Notes: generated by a model not told the origin, from the letters alone. A stretch of 35,330 bases of DNA from an uncultured Collinsella sp. (GCA_900546825.1 UREE01000015.1:1-35330), one strand, 5' to 3'; positions 8,108-16,689 are shown, counted from the stretch's first letter. Numbers and translations are program-made.

Positions 8108-8129
8108 CTGGCGCGCTATGTCGAGGCTT

Positions 8130-9020
8130 CTAGCCTGTTACGTAATACCAGACCACGTTGTCGCCATTGGAGAGAACGTAGTTACTGCAGGCCGTCATGG
8201 GCGTTGCGCCGTTGACGGAGTACATCCAGCCGCTCGTGCCGCCGTACTGTTTCTCGGCCAAACCACCAATCGCAGAAACATACGTGCCGTACGATGAGCC
8301 GTGTGCGTTGACAGAAAGGCCCAGCGCGCACAGGGCATCGTAAACGGTAGCGCCTTCGTTAAAGGTAAAAGTGCCGCCAGAAGACACAGGATTGCCCACG
8401 GCGCTCGATGTGACCGAAACCGTCACCGTTACGTAGTTGGACTCCTGCGAGCCGCCCTGGCCGCCCGAGGGAGCGCTTCCGCCATTAGAGCTGGAGGCTC
8501 CATCAGACGACTGGCCGCCGCCCGAAGAAGCGCCGCCAGACACATTGGAAGTATCGCCGGCTCCCGTATTCTGGGCAGCGGATTTATCTCCAGACTTCTT
8601 GCCGTCCTGACCATCGGACTTCTTGCTATCCGAGCTTTTATCCGATTCCTTGTTTGAAGACTCGGAATCGTCCTTGGACTTGGACCCATCTTTTGCGTCA
8701 TTCGATGACTTGGAATCCTTAGAACTGGCCTCGCCCGAAGTCGTAGTCGAGCCAGACGCCTTGGTGTCCTTGGTGACAACGCTCTCCCCCGTCACGGTCC
8801 GAATGATCCAGTCGATGGACCAGGCACCGCTTGTGGAAGGATGGACGAAACCCAGCGAGACGACGATCAGAATGGTGCACGCGGCAGTCAGAACGCCGAG
8901 GAGCGCCTTGCGGCGAGGGGCGGACGCCGCCGAAGCGGCGCCCTTTTGCTTTGCATCGTCAAGCTGGATAAACGAGGAATCTGGTTGCTTGGGGTCAGCG
9001 TCCTTGGATTTATTGGACAC
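8130..9020 (-). CDS. Membrane-anchored DUF4430 (transcobalamin-like C-terminal domain) protein
   Basis: Short basic N-terminus, one hydrophobic anchor (about residues 38-60, ALLGVLTAACTILIVVSLG), a Ser/Lys/Asp/Gly-rich linker of about 110 residues that could span the wall, and a C-terminal DUF4430 domain of about 100 residues. The domain shows TFNEGATVYDAL, GWMYSVNGATP and NGDNVVWYYV at the very C-terminus. DUF4430 is related to the C-terminal domain of transcobalamin and intrinsic factor; cobalamin binding here is inference. The GTG at 9020 is preceded by AGGTGAGGG; another in-frame GTG at 9029 directly abuts the TAG of the upstream gene and is the alternative. Tight coupling with the large surface protein and a shared terminator put both under the cobalamin riboswitch at 12590-12762. 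Confidence 0.8.
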   Translation of the reverse strand: MSNKSKDADPKQPDSSFIQLDDAKQKGAASAASAPRRKALLGVLTAACTILIVVSLGFVHPSTSGAWSIDWIIRTVTGESVVTKDTKASGSTTTSGEASSKDSKSSNDAKDGSKSKDDSESSNKESDKSSDSKKSDGQDGKKSGDKSAAQNTGAGDTSNVSGGASSGGGQSSDGASSSNGGSAPSGGQGGSQESNYVTVTVSVTSSAVGNPVSSGGTFTFNEGATVYDALCALGLSVNAHGSSYGTYVSAIGGLAEKQYGGTSGWMYSVNGATPMTACSNYVLSNGDNVVWYYVTG

Positions 9021-9029
9021 AGCCCTCAC

Positions 9030-12000
9030 CTACCGACGTTTGGTGAACACGAACACACCGACGATGGCGAGACCGATGACGCCGGCGGCAACGCCAACAA
9101 TGGCGAGCGGGTTGGTGCCAGTCTCCTGCTCGGAAGCACTAGAGGACTTCTTAGCAGTAGTCGTGGAAGCAGCACCCGTATCGGACTTGGAATCGGACTT
9201 CTTGTCGGACTTGCTGTCCTTCTTGTCAGACTTCTTCTCGTCCTTCTTATCGGACTTATCGGAGTCCTTCTTGTCGGACTTGTTGTCCTTGGTCTCGGTC
9301 TTGGTCGACACCGTCGTCTTGGTCGTCGGCTTATGACCCGGGGCGATAGCGCCGCCGGCCTGCTGGCCCTTAGAGCCGGAGCCGGAACCCGTGCCAGTGC
9401 CAGCGCCAGCGCCGGAACCGTTGCCAGCGCCACCGTTGCCACCATTAGTGCCAGAACCGCCATTGCCGCCAGGGTTAACGGCATTCTTGGTCCACTTGGC
9501 ATACAGTGTCAGATCGGCCGTCACTGGCGTACTGAAGTCATACGCCTGCGTGCAAGCCTCATCGGTATACCAACCACCGAAAGTGTAGCCATCGCGCGTC
9601 GGATCGGCCGGCTTGACCAGCTTGCCGTCGGCCGTAGTCTGGAAGTCGACCTTAGAACCCTCGCCAGTCTCAAACGAGACCTTAACGCCACCACTCAGCT
9701 TGAAAAGCGTGCCGGAATCGTTGATGTAGTAGAGGTTACCCTTGGCATCGCAGGCAATCGGCGAGTCACAGTAATTGTTGTGTCCCGCTGCGCTAAACGC
9801 ACCGGTCGCCTGCGCGTCACCCATCTTGTAGCGATACACGCCACCGCCCGAGGTGTAGCTCACATAGTCGGAAGTCGCACCATAGTTGACAGTGAAATAA
9901 ACGTACGCGTCATCCGCCTGGACACTCACGAGCGGTGCGCCCTTGATGCCACCGGCAGGAAGCACGGAGCCATCGGCAGACGAAACCAACGTCGTAGCAA
10001 AGTCATTATCAAGGTCGACAATCGCCAGCGCCGAACCGCCAGAAACCTCGCCACCGACAATTAGCTTATTGCCATACAGCGTGGGCATGCAGGCACAACC
10101 CGTAAGACCAAGATCGATGACGCGTTCTTCGGAAATGCGCGAAGAGGCCCTTGCGTTTGCGTCCGACAGTGCCAGCACGTGGAGCTTGCCGTCACGCGAG
10201 ATCACATAGGCATGCTTGCCGTCTTTGGACAGTACACAGCCGGAGTTGACGATGGCACCAACCGAAACGCTGCCGAGCACATCACCCGTCGACTTGCTAA
10301 GCATCTCAACGGTACCCGCACTCGTCGGAACCAGAATATAGCCGTCGCCCACTGTAGCGCTCGTCCAGTAGTAGCCCTCATCAGCATTAACATGCTGCCA
10401 AGAAACAGCGCCGGTCAGTATATTAATACGCGTCAGGTGACCGTTATTGTACGTACTCGTTCCATAGTCGACATCAACGGTGCCAACGTAGAGATAGTTG
10501 CCATCGACCGTCAGCTGGGAATTTGACTGGGCAGATTTGCTCACAGAGTCAGTGACCCAAACCGTCGTCAGCGTATCGGCCGTCAGAGCCTGGACCGCAC
10601 CGCCGTCGAGCGGGACGATGACCAAGCCTTTCGTATAAATCGGACGCGTGGTGTAGCCAATCGCAGTCTGAAGGTTCGACTCGGCAAGCACCTTGCCCGA
10701 CTCGGCGTCGATCTTAAGCAAACGCTTGTTCACGGCAAGGTAAACGTTGCCGTTCACGACAATAGGCTCACTCGCATTGGGATACGTGGCACCCGAGTAG
10801 GCCCTCCAATCGAACGTCCAAGAGCTTGCCAGCGCGCCCGTAGGCGTGGACACGTTCTTGACCACCGCATTGGAATTGCCACTCCAGTCGGCTTTCCAAT
10901 CGGTCGGGCGCGAAGCGCTCGGATCGACTACGACTTCATCGGGATTAGGAACGGTGTCGCCAGGGGCGTAAGCCCAGACGATTTTGTCGCCCGACTTGAG
11001 CACGTAATCGCTATCGAGCTGAGGCCCGGGAACGCCGTTGACAAAGAACGACCATGCACCCGACAGCTCGGTGCCATCAAGCGGGGAGACAAGACTATGA
11101 ACACCCCAATAACCAAATTGGTCGTACATCTTGGACTCAATGCCAATGGCATCGAAGTAGGCAGCGGAAGCGTCCTTGATCGTCGTGCCCTCGACAAACA
11201 CCTGCGTCGAAGGATCGGTCCAGCGCTGCGCCTTCTCATCCTTCTTACCGATGATCTCCATTGAAACGGAAACCTGGCCGGGCATGGTTCCATCAAAGCC
11301 ATAGACCCAGGTAACCTTGTCCCCGGCCTTGAGTGTGTAATTGCCCGCGCCGACATTGGCCGCCTGACCGTTAACGAAGAACTGCCAGAATTTCCAAGTG
11401 TTTTCGTTAACTTTCTCGCTCGAAAGCGTCACGGTCTTGTTGAACGGTGAAGTCAGCGACTCGAGATACCAGCCGTACGTGCCTTTCCCCGTTTTGGCGC
11501 CAATGCCGGCCTTTTTAAAGGCCTGCTCGGAAAGATCAGCAGCGGTCGTGCCCTCTTCCACCAAAGCTGTCGTGGGCTGCGCCCATGTCTGCTGAGCGCC
11601 CGAGGCGTCCTGGCCGACAACGGTGCAGCTAACGGAAATCTGATTGGCGGGCGCGGGGTCACCGCACTTCGAGTAGCACCAGACGACGGAGTCGCCGTCC
11701 TTGAGCGTGTAGCCGCCGGCGCCGACCGCGGAGACGCTGCCGTTGACGAACAGCTGCCAGTGCGCGCCGGTCGCCGGGTCGTAGGCGAGCGTGCGGCCCG
11801 CGTCGAAGGGCGACGTGATCGAGTTGAGCGCCCAGCCCCAGGAGCCGTTGGGGTCGTAGTCGGCCTTGAGGCCGGCCTGCCTGAAGAGCTGCTCGGAGAG
11901 GTCGGCCGCGGTCGAGCCCTCCTTCAGAGCGATCTGCTGCGCGGCGGCCCAGGTCTGCTGGGCGCCCTTGGCGTCGGTGCCGACGACGGAGCACGTGGCC

Positions 12001-12527
12001 GCGACCTCTTGGCTTGCGGCTTCGGTAGGCTGAGATTCAGCCTCATCGGAAGCGGCTACAACACTTTTGACGTTCTGTTCGGATGAATCCGGCGAAGCAG
12101 TAGAAGCCTCGACTGCGGCAGAATCGTCCGACGCTACGCCGTTGCTATCTGCGGCATTCGCCGAAGCGCCATCGTTAACCGACGCATCGCTCGCGTTAGA
12201 GCCGGTTTCAGAAACGACACCGTCGGCAGCACCGTCCGCGGCACCCGTGCCCTCGCCCGGCGTCGCAGCCTGAGCCACGGCCTCGGCAATGCCCTCGGCG
12301 CCCTCGGCCCACAGCTGAGCCGGCGTGGTACCAAAGGCCATCGCGAAGGCCAGGAATGCCACCAGGCCGCGCTTGGCTACACCGCGTGCAATCGCGCCAC
12401 GGCGATGCAACGAGGCGCGCTCGCGCTCGTCCTCAAACATATCCATTTGTCCCCCATTGTCTGTACTTGGAGCGTTGCCTTGAGGCTGCCCCACGTCATC
12501 GCGCATGTTGCGCTCGAGTTCCCCCAT
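9030..12527 (-). CDS. Large surface protein: three DUF4430 domains, beta-propeller, InlB-type repeat, C-terminal anchor
   Basis: An 1165-aa predicted exported protein. From the N-terminus: a long charged leader, a hydrophobic signal segment ending TTPAQLWA (about residue 74), a low-complexity Ala/Ser/Asp linker, three DUF4430 domains (about 179-288, 298-410, 418-522), each with a W/F-x-x-FVNG strand and a GD-x-V/I-x-W-x-Y end, then a PQQ-type beta-propeller of roughly 380 residues (LLKIDAESGKVLAES, NGHLTRINILTGAVSWQ), a Listeria/Bacteroides InlB-type repeat (YTFGGWYTDEAC...LTLYAKW), a Gly-rich and a Lys/Asp/Ser-rich wall-spanning stretch, and a terminal hydrophobic helix with KRR. A canonical LPxTG is missing; EQETGTNP stands at that place. 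Start: the ATG at 12527 follows AGAGAG; the ATG at 12446 behind GGGGGA is an alternative. Riboswitch control and domain content suggest cobalamin capture at the cell surface (inference). Confidence 0.85.
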   Translation of the reverse strand: MGELERNMRDDVGQPQGNAPSTDNGGQMDMFEDERERASLHRRGAIARGVAKRGLVAFLAFAMAFGTTPAQLWAEGAEGIAEAVAQAATPGEGTGAADGAADGVVSETGSNASDASVNDGASANAADSNGVASDDSAAVEASTASPDSSEQNVKSVVAASDEAESQPTEAASQEVAATCSVVGTDAKGAQQTWAAAQQIALKEGSTAADLSEQLFRQAGLKADYDPNGSWGWALNSITSPFDAGRTLAYDPATGAHWQLFVNGSVSAVGAGGYTLKDGDSVVWCYSKCGDPAPANQISVSCTVVGQDASGAQQTWAQPTTALVEEGTTAADLSEQAFKKAGIGAKTGKGTYGWYLESLTSPFNKTVTLSSEKVNENTWKFWQFFVNGQAANVGAGNYTLKAGDKVTWVYGFDGTMPGQVSVSMEIIGKKDEKAQRWTDPSTQVFVEGTTIKDASAAYFDAIGIESKMYDQFGYWGVHSLVSPLDGTELSGAWSFFVNGVPGPQLDSDYVLKSGDKIVWAYAPGDTVPNPDEVVVDPSASRPTDWKADWSGNSNAVVKNVSTPTGALASSWTFDWRAYSGATYPNASEPIVVNGNVYLAVNKRLLKIDAESGKVLAESNLQTAIGYTTRPIYTKGLVIVPLDGGAVQALTADTLTTVWVTDSVSKSAQSNSQLTVDGNYLYVGTVDVDYGTSTYNNGHLTRINILTGAVSWQHVNADEGYYWTSATVGDGYILVPTSAGTVEMLSKSTGDVLGSVSVGAIVNSGCVLSKDGKHAYVISRDGKLHVLALSDANARASSRISEERVIDLGLTGCACMPTLYGNKLIVGGEVSGGSALAIVDLDNDFATTLVSSADGSVLPAGGIKGAPLVSVQADDAYVYFTVNYGATSDYVSYTSGGGVYRYKMGDAQATGAFSAAGHNNYCDSPIACDAKGNLYYINDSGTLFKLSGGVKVSFETGEGSKVDFQTTADGKLVKPADPTRDGYTFGGWYTDEACTQAYDFSTPVTADLTLYAKWTKNAVNPGGNGGSGTNGGNGGAGNGSGAGAGTGTGSGSGSKGQQAGGAIAPGHKPTTKTTVSTKTETKDNKSDKKDSDKSDKKDEKKSDKKDSKSDKKSDSKSDTGAASTTTAKKSSSASEQETGTNPLAIVGVAAGVIGLAIVGVFVFTKRR

Positions 12528-12528
12528 T

Positions 12529-12553
12529 GGGATCTCTCTTCCCTCCAGAGCCC
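12529..12553 (-). promoter_or_regulatory. Possible expression-platform hairpin before the surface-protein start
   Basis: On the minus strand GGGCTCT pairs with AGAG-AT-CCC (2-base bulge) with the GGAGGG ribosome-site-like sequence in the loop, ending one base before the ATG at 12527. It could be the translational switch of the riboswitch; no terminator hairpin with a T-run is seen between aptamer and gene. Confidence 0.3.
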
Positions 12554-12589
12554 TATGCACACCGGCAGCATACGCCGCAGCCGCATGCA

Positions 12590-12762
12590 AGATGGGAGGC
12601 GATCCGACTTAACCTTAACGGCTCAGGCGCGCCGTCCGATCTGCGACGCGAACATCCCGAGCCAAGAGGAATTACGGTTACTGGTACAGCCGGGGACTTG
12701 CACCCCGATTCTCCCAAACGCGCAGGAAAACCGCGCATTCGTGCGTCTCCGCACCACCATCT
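12590..12762 (-). ncRNA. Cobalamin riboswitch aptamer
   Basis: On the minus strand the region contains the conserved B12-box core: GGGGTGCAAGTCCCC followed by GGCTGTACCAGTAACCGT (on the plus strand about 12674-12706), and downstream AAGTCGGATCGCCTCCCATC, the counterpart of the AGYCAGGAYACC segment. Closing stem P1 is visible as AGATGG (12762-12757) with CCATCT (12595-12590). These elements together are typical of the adenosylcobalamin riboswitch. It lies in the 5' leader of the three-DUF4430 surface protein. By analogy with the family, bound cobalamin should repress expression. Confidence 0.9.
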
Positions 12763-12771
12763 AGGCCATCG

Positions 12772-12800
12772 ATTATTACCGTCAGTATGGTATCACGCAA
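12772..12800 (-). promoter_or_regulatory. Promoter of the cobalamin-riboswitch transcript
   Basis: On the minus strand TTGCGT (-35, 12800-12795) is 17 bases from AATAAT (-10, 12777-12772), placing the transcript start just upstream of the aptamer. The -35 touches the T-tract of the terminator for the preceding ABC1 kinase gene, an economical arrangement. Confidence 0.6.
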
Positions 12801-12826
12801 AAGGGCCTCGCACGCAGGCGAAGCCC
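12797..12826 (-). terminator. Terminator after the ABC1 kinase gene
   Basis: On the minus strand GGGCTTCGC (12826-12818) pairs with GCGAGGCCC (12811-12803), one G-U pair, loop 6 bases, followed by TTTTG. It insulates the riboswitch unit from the gene upstream. Confidence 0.75.
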
Positions 12827-12877
12827 AAGGTAAAAGCTATTGTTTGCGATAGGAAAATGCGGTGACGGCCGCAGCCT

Positions 12878-14641
12878 CTAGTGCTTGCCGCCGTGGCTGT
12901 TGCGCCAGATCTCGCGACCCAGCATCAGCGCCAGCACCAGCGCGCTCACGTAGCCCATAAAGCCAATGACCGGGATACCAAACACAACCGGCTCGATGCG
13001 TGCGTAGTACACCACCGACGAACCGATAAACAGACCGGCGATCACGATAGCCATCGACATGCGGTCGATAATTCCGCCCAGCTGTCGCAGCGCCTTATCG
13101 CTGCTCATGATCTGCGTGTTCACCTTAAGCTGGCCGCGCGTAAGCATGCGCGAAGCCAGCCCCAGGTACTCAGCCGCCTCGAGTGAGCCTTTTGCCGCGC
13201 GATAGCTGCTCGCGGCAAGATCGCGTCCCATATCGCGCACACGCGCATAGGTGCTTTTCTCGTTTTTAATGTGCGTTTGGATGATCTGGATCATGTTGAC
13301 GTTGGGCATGTACTCGGTCAGCAAACCCTCGAGCGTCACCATGCCGCGCGCGAACATCGTCACCACGCTCGGCAGCTCAACATCGTTTTTGCGCGCCAGG
13401 TTTAGCAGCGAGGTCAAAAACTCGCCGATATCCAGATCCTTCAGGTCAAGGCCCGCAAAGTCAGCCACGATAAAGTCCAAATCGGACAAAAAGGCCGAAT
13501 GATCGAGCTCAGCCGAGTCGCCACGCGTCACGGCGAAGCGCATGAGCGAATCCTTGAGCTTGGGCACGTCGCCCTCGGCCACGGCGAAAATCATGTCCTT
13601 TACGATACCGCGATCGTGGCTCGACATGCGTCCGACCATGCCCAGGTCAATAAAGTAGACGATGCCATCCTTGAGGATGATGTTTCCCGCATGCGGGTCG
13701 GCATGGAAAAAGCCATCGTCGAGCACCTGCGTCGAGTAGTCCTCGACGATTGCGGCACCGATCTTTTCCAAGTCATAGCCCTCGGCCACCAAGCGTTCAG
13801 GATCGGCGATCGAAAAGCCGTCGACGTAGTCCATAACCACCACGTGCTCGGTGCACAGGTCCAGATAGGATTTAGGGCACGTCACGCCATGAACGCTCTT
13901 ATGGAACTCGTAGAAGTCGTTGAGGTTTTTGGCCTCGGCCAAAAAGTTGGTCTCCTCGCGAAATGAGGTCCACAACTCCTCGACTACACCGTGCAGGTCA
14001 ACGAATTGATCGGTGTTGACGAACTTGGAAACGATACGCACCACCGAGCGGATGATATCGATGTCCTGTGCCATAACCTGCTGCGCACCGGGGCGCTGCA
14101 CCTTGACGGCCACGTCCTCGCCCGTCACCAGACGTGCGCGGTGCACCTGCGCAAGCGATGCGCTACCAAGCGGATTGGGGTCGATCGCATCGAACATCTC
14201 CCCCAGGCGCAGGCCGTATTCTTCTTCCAGACAACTGAGTACGACCTCGTACGGCACCGGCTCCACGTCGGAGCGCAGACGACGCAGCTCGTCGCAAAAG
14301 CGTTGCGGCAGAATCTCGGACCGGTTGGCCAAAATCTGCCCCATCTTGACGAACATGGGGCCGAGTTCCTCGAGCAGGCGGCGCAAACGAACCGGCGTGA
14401 GGTTATCCCACACGCGGTACTTTTTGACCAAGCGAACAATCTGCCCGATGCGTTCGCGGCGGCCCGCGGGCGTGAGCTGGTATTCCTCATCCGGCGCCAT
14501 CGCCTCGGGCTCCTCGGGGACCATATCGACAGCGCGCGGCTTCTTGCGAGCACCCGAGACGGCGGCATCGACCTCATCGACAACCGCCGCCTCGTCACCC
14601 AAGGGATCTAGATTGTTGTAATCGGTGGTGGAATCTGCCAT
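12878..14641 (-). CDS. ABC1/UbiB (AarF/ADCK) family atypical kinase
   Basis: A 587-aa protein of the UbiB family, atypical protein-kinase-like ATPases linked to quinone or prenyl-lipid metabolism at membranes. Signature elements: the KxGQ motif (KMGQ, residues 99-102) with NRSEILP after it, the Ala-rich loop GSASLAQVHRA (159-169) that replaces the usual Gly-rich loop, the ATP lysine in VAVKVQRPG (Lys180), catalytic HADPHAGN and metal-binding FIDLGMVG. Two C-terminal hydrophobic segments (about residues 525-575) anchor it in the membrane. The N-terminus carries about 50 extra acidic residues. It starts 8 bases after the stop of the small helical protein upstream, so the two form an operon. The lipid substrate cannot be told from the sequence. 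Confidence 0.9.
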   Translation of the reverse strand: MADSTTDYNNLDPLGDEAAVVDEVDAAVSGARKKPRAVDMVPEEPEAMAPDEEYQLTPAGRRERIGQIVRLVKKYRVWDNLTPVRLRRLLEELGPMFVKMGQILANRSEILPQRFCDELRRLRSDVEPVPYEVVLSCLEEEYGLRLGEMFDAIDPNPLGSASLAQVHRARLVTGEDVAVKVQRPGAQQVMAQDIDIIRSVVRIVSKFVNTDQFVDLHGVVEELWTSFREETNFLAEAKNLNDFYEFHKSVHGVTCPKSYLDLCTEHVVVMDYVDGFSIADPERLVAEGYDLEKIGAAIVEDYSTQVLDDGFFHADPHAGNIILKDGIVYFIDLGMVGRMSSHDRGIVKDMIFAVAEGDVPKLKDSLMRFAVTRGDSAELDHSAFLSDLDFIVADFAGLDLKDLDIGEFLTSLLNLARKNDVELPSVVTMFARGMVTLEGLLTEYMPNVNMIQIIQTHIKNEKSTYARVRDMGRDLAASSYRAAKGSLEAAEYLGLASRMLTRGQLKVNTQIMSSDKALRQLGGIIDRMSMAIVIAGLFIGSSVVYYARIEPVVFGIPVIGFMGYVSALVLALMLGREIWRNSHGGKH

Positions 14642-14649
14642 CTGCGCTG

Positions 14650-15066
14650 CTACTCGGCCTCTTCGGTATCCTTCGCATCATCGGGCTCGACGGACTCGAC
14701 GGGCACCGAGGTCACGTTGTCCTCGACCGAATCGACGATGTCGCGCACATGAGCCAGGAAGGCCGTGCGCTCGGGAGCGGTCATAACGCGGACGCGAGCC
14801 AGAATGAGTTCGTCGAGCACGCGCTGAGCCGCGGTCTCGCCCTGCATGCCCAGACGCTCGGTCAGGTCGGAGATGGTGCCGCCGGCCTGCTCGAACATGT
14901 CGGACACGCTGCGGGCGATATCGGGGGCGCCTGCGTCCTTGCGCACCTGCTCACCCTTGGTATTGAGGTCGTCGAGAACCTTCTTGCTGCCCTCGACGGC
15001 AACGGCGGCGGCGCCAAAGCCAACGTTAATAGCGCCGTTAACAAGCTGATCGAGTTTCATAACCAT
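14650..15066 (-). CDS. Small helical phasin-like protein, operon partner of the ABC1 kinase
   Basis: A 138-aa, mostly helical protein: an Ala/Gly-rich segment near the N-terminus (INVGFGAAAVAVEGSKKV), then a likely amphipathic helical region (DMFEQAGGTISDLTERLGM), a helical stretch RVLDELILARVRVMTAPER and an acidic tail. It resembles small phasin or polyhydroxyalkanoate-regulator proteins, but the similarity is only in general architecture. The ATG at 15066 is preceded by GGAG at 6 bases; an in-frame upstream ATG (15078) lacks one. The 8-base gap to the UbiB-type kinase suggests that the two act together, perhaps as adaptor at the membrane. Function unproven. Confidence 0.65.
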   Translation of the reverse strand: MVMKLDQLVNGAINVGFGAAAVAVEGSKKVLDDLNTKGEQVRKDAGAPDIARSVSDMFEQAGGTISDLTERLGMQGETAAQRVLDELILARVRVMTAPERTAFLAHVRDIVDSVEDNVTSVPVESVEPDDAKDTEEAE

Positions 15067-15165
15067 GGTTGTCTCCAATCACAAACAACTGCATTGGCGT
15101 TCTTGTACCCAAGATTGAGCGAAAGCGACAAAGCGTTTTAGCGCTATACGATCGACGGGAAATCC

Positions 15166-16689
15166 CTACCTCACGTTGTCGTTCATCGCGAAAGAGTTCT
15201 TCATGGCGCAGCTCGTGGTGTAGAGCACCTTGCCCAACAGGGCATCGGTCTCCACCCGCACGCGCTCGGCAAACTCCTCGTTGGCGCGGGCGAGCTCGGC
15301 AGGCACTTCGGCCTCAGGCAGAACGGCTGCGGCAGCGTCAACGTCGTGAATCTGCTTGTGGCCCATGCCACCGACCTTCTCCTGGTAGTCCTCCACGGCG
15401 CGGCCGCACTCATGGAAGCGGACGTCGGCCAGCGCGCCGATCAGGCGGTTGGCCCAGTAGAAGTTCTCGGACGTCACGCGAGCCTGCGTATCGGCATAGT
15501 ACTCGGGCATGGTCTCGACGTTGGCGTACAGCGGCACGAGAGCGTTAAACGAGTTGGAGCCAAAGGCCATCCACTGCACGGCGCGGTAGGCCGGCTGCGC
15601 ATAGGGGCGCAGCTGCAGCACGGCGAGCTGGCTGTTACGGTTGATGCCGATGGGACGATAGGCGCCGCGTGTGGCGGGCGTACCCTTGCTGCCGTAGCAG
15701 TCGTACTCCGTGCCCTGGTAGTGGCTCGAAAGCACGTACTTGATGTCCTCGATGGTCACCTTGCGCTCAGGCACGCGGCTCCAGGGGATGTCATCGCTCT
15801 CGGGCGTGTAGTCGGCCTCGGGACCGTCCCACACATCGCTGGGGTTAAGGCAGCGCTGCATATACCAGGCGCGCGGCGTGTTGTAAACGTGGTCGCTGTC
15901 ACTGTGCGAGCCAAAGGCCTCGCGCGGGTTAAAGACCGCGGCCGGACCGTCGCCCTCGACGCCCAGCGTCAGGTCCAGATGCCACTCGGCCATCCAGGAG
16001 CGCAGGTCGGCGGAGCACATGTGGTCGGCCTGGGCGCCCTCGGCGTCATCCAGGTCAAAGCTGTCGATACCCAGCTGATTGGGCATGGTCACATAGGCGT
16101 CATCGGGCACGCGCTTGGCAATCCAGTGGTGGCCGCCGATGGTCTCGAGCCACCAGATCTCGTCCACGTCGCTAAAGGCGATGCCGTTGTTCTCGTAGGT
16201 GCCGTAGCGCTCGAGCAGGTCGCCCAGGATACGCACGCCGTCGCGGGCGGACTTGGCATACGGCAGCACCAGGGTCACCATGTCCTCCTCGCCCAGACCG
16301 CCGGGCTGCGCCGGAACATAGCCGCCCTCGTCCTCGTTGCCCTTGGCGGGCACGTAGTCGACGAGCGGGTCGGCGCCGCGAACGCGCTCGTTGGTGGTGA
16401 GCGTCTCGGTTGCGGACATGCCCACATTGAGCTCGTTGAAACCGGCCTCGGCCCAGATGCCGTGGCCCGGGACAACATCGGGGACGCTCGTGTAGCGCAT
16501 GGGGTTATCGGGCAGTTCAACGGTCAGGTGACTCAGGACGCTCGTGTAGACGCGCGGCTGCTCGTCGGGATGCACCACGCGCATACGCTTGGGCTCAAAC
16601 ACCCCGTTGGACGAGTCCTCGTTGCGGGCAACCAACGTCGACCCGTCGTAGCTCGCGTTCTTACCAACCAAAATCGTTGTGCACGGCAT
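15166..16689 (-). CDS. C69-family dipeptidase (PepD/U34)
   Basis: A 507-aa N-terminal-nucleophile hydrolase related to lactobacillar dipeptidase A, which cleaves a broad range of dipeptides. The N-terminus MPCTTILVGKNASYDGST followed by ARNED is the family signature; Cys3 would become the N-terminal nucleophile after processing. Further conserved pieces are GFNELNVGMSATET, the W-x-ET-GGHHW region and WYMQRCLNP. Start: AAGGAGG lies 6 bases before the ATG at 16689, while the ATG two codons upstream is too close to it. There is no signal peptide, so it should be cytoplasmic. It is a single gene between folD and the phasin/kinase operon, on the same strand, with about 100 bp on each side. Role: use of peptides as nitrogen and carbon source. 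Confidence 0.9.
   Translation of the reverse strand: MPCTTILVGKNASYDGSTLVARNEDSSNGVFEPKRMRVVHPDEQPRVYTSVLSHLTVELPDNPMRYTSVPDVVPGHGIWAEAGFNELNVGMSATETLTTNERVRGADPLVDYVPAKGNEDEGGYVPAQPGGLGEEDMVTLVLPYAKSARDGVRILGDLLERYGTYENNGIAFSDVDEIWWLETIGGHHWIAKRVPDDAYVTMPNQLGIDSFDLDDAEGAQADHMCSADLRSWMAEWHLDLTLGVEGDGPAAVFNPREAFGSHSDSDHVYNTPRAWYMQRCLNPSDVWDGPEADYTPESDDIPWSRVPERKVTIEDIKYVLSSHYQGTEYDCYGSKGTPATRGAYRPIGINRNSQLAVLQLRPYAQPAYRAVQWMAFGSNSFNALVPLYANVETMPEYYADTQARVTSENFYWANRLIGALADVRFHECGRAVEDYQEKVGGMGHKQIHDVDAAAAVLPEAEVPAELARANEEFAERVRVETDALLGKVLYTTSCAMKNSFAMNDNVR

Noticed and set aside
9220..9300. Repeated TCGGACTTCTTGTC-like units as a CRISPR or tandem DNA repeat
   Set aside because: They encode the Lys/Ser/Asp wall-spanning linker of the surface protein; unit length and spacing are irregular and there are no spacers.
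8841..10064. 407-codon open frame opposite the DUF4430 genes
   Set aside because: Antisense to repeat-rich linkers (Leu/Gly/Arg runs); no recognisable protein.
12590..12592. TTG at 12590 as start of the large surface protein
   Set aside because: It lies inside the P1 stem of the riboswitch aptamer and has no ribosome site; ATG at 12527 or 12446 is far more likely.
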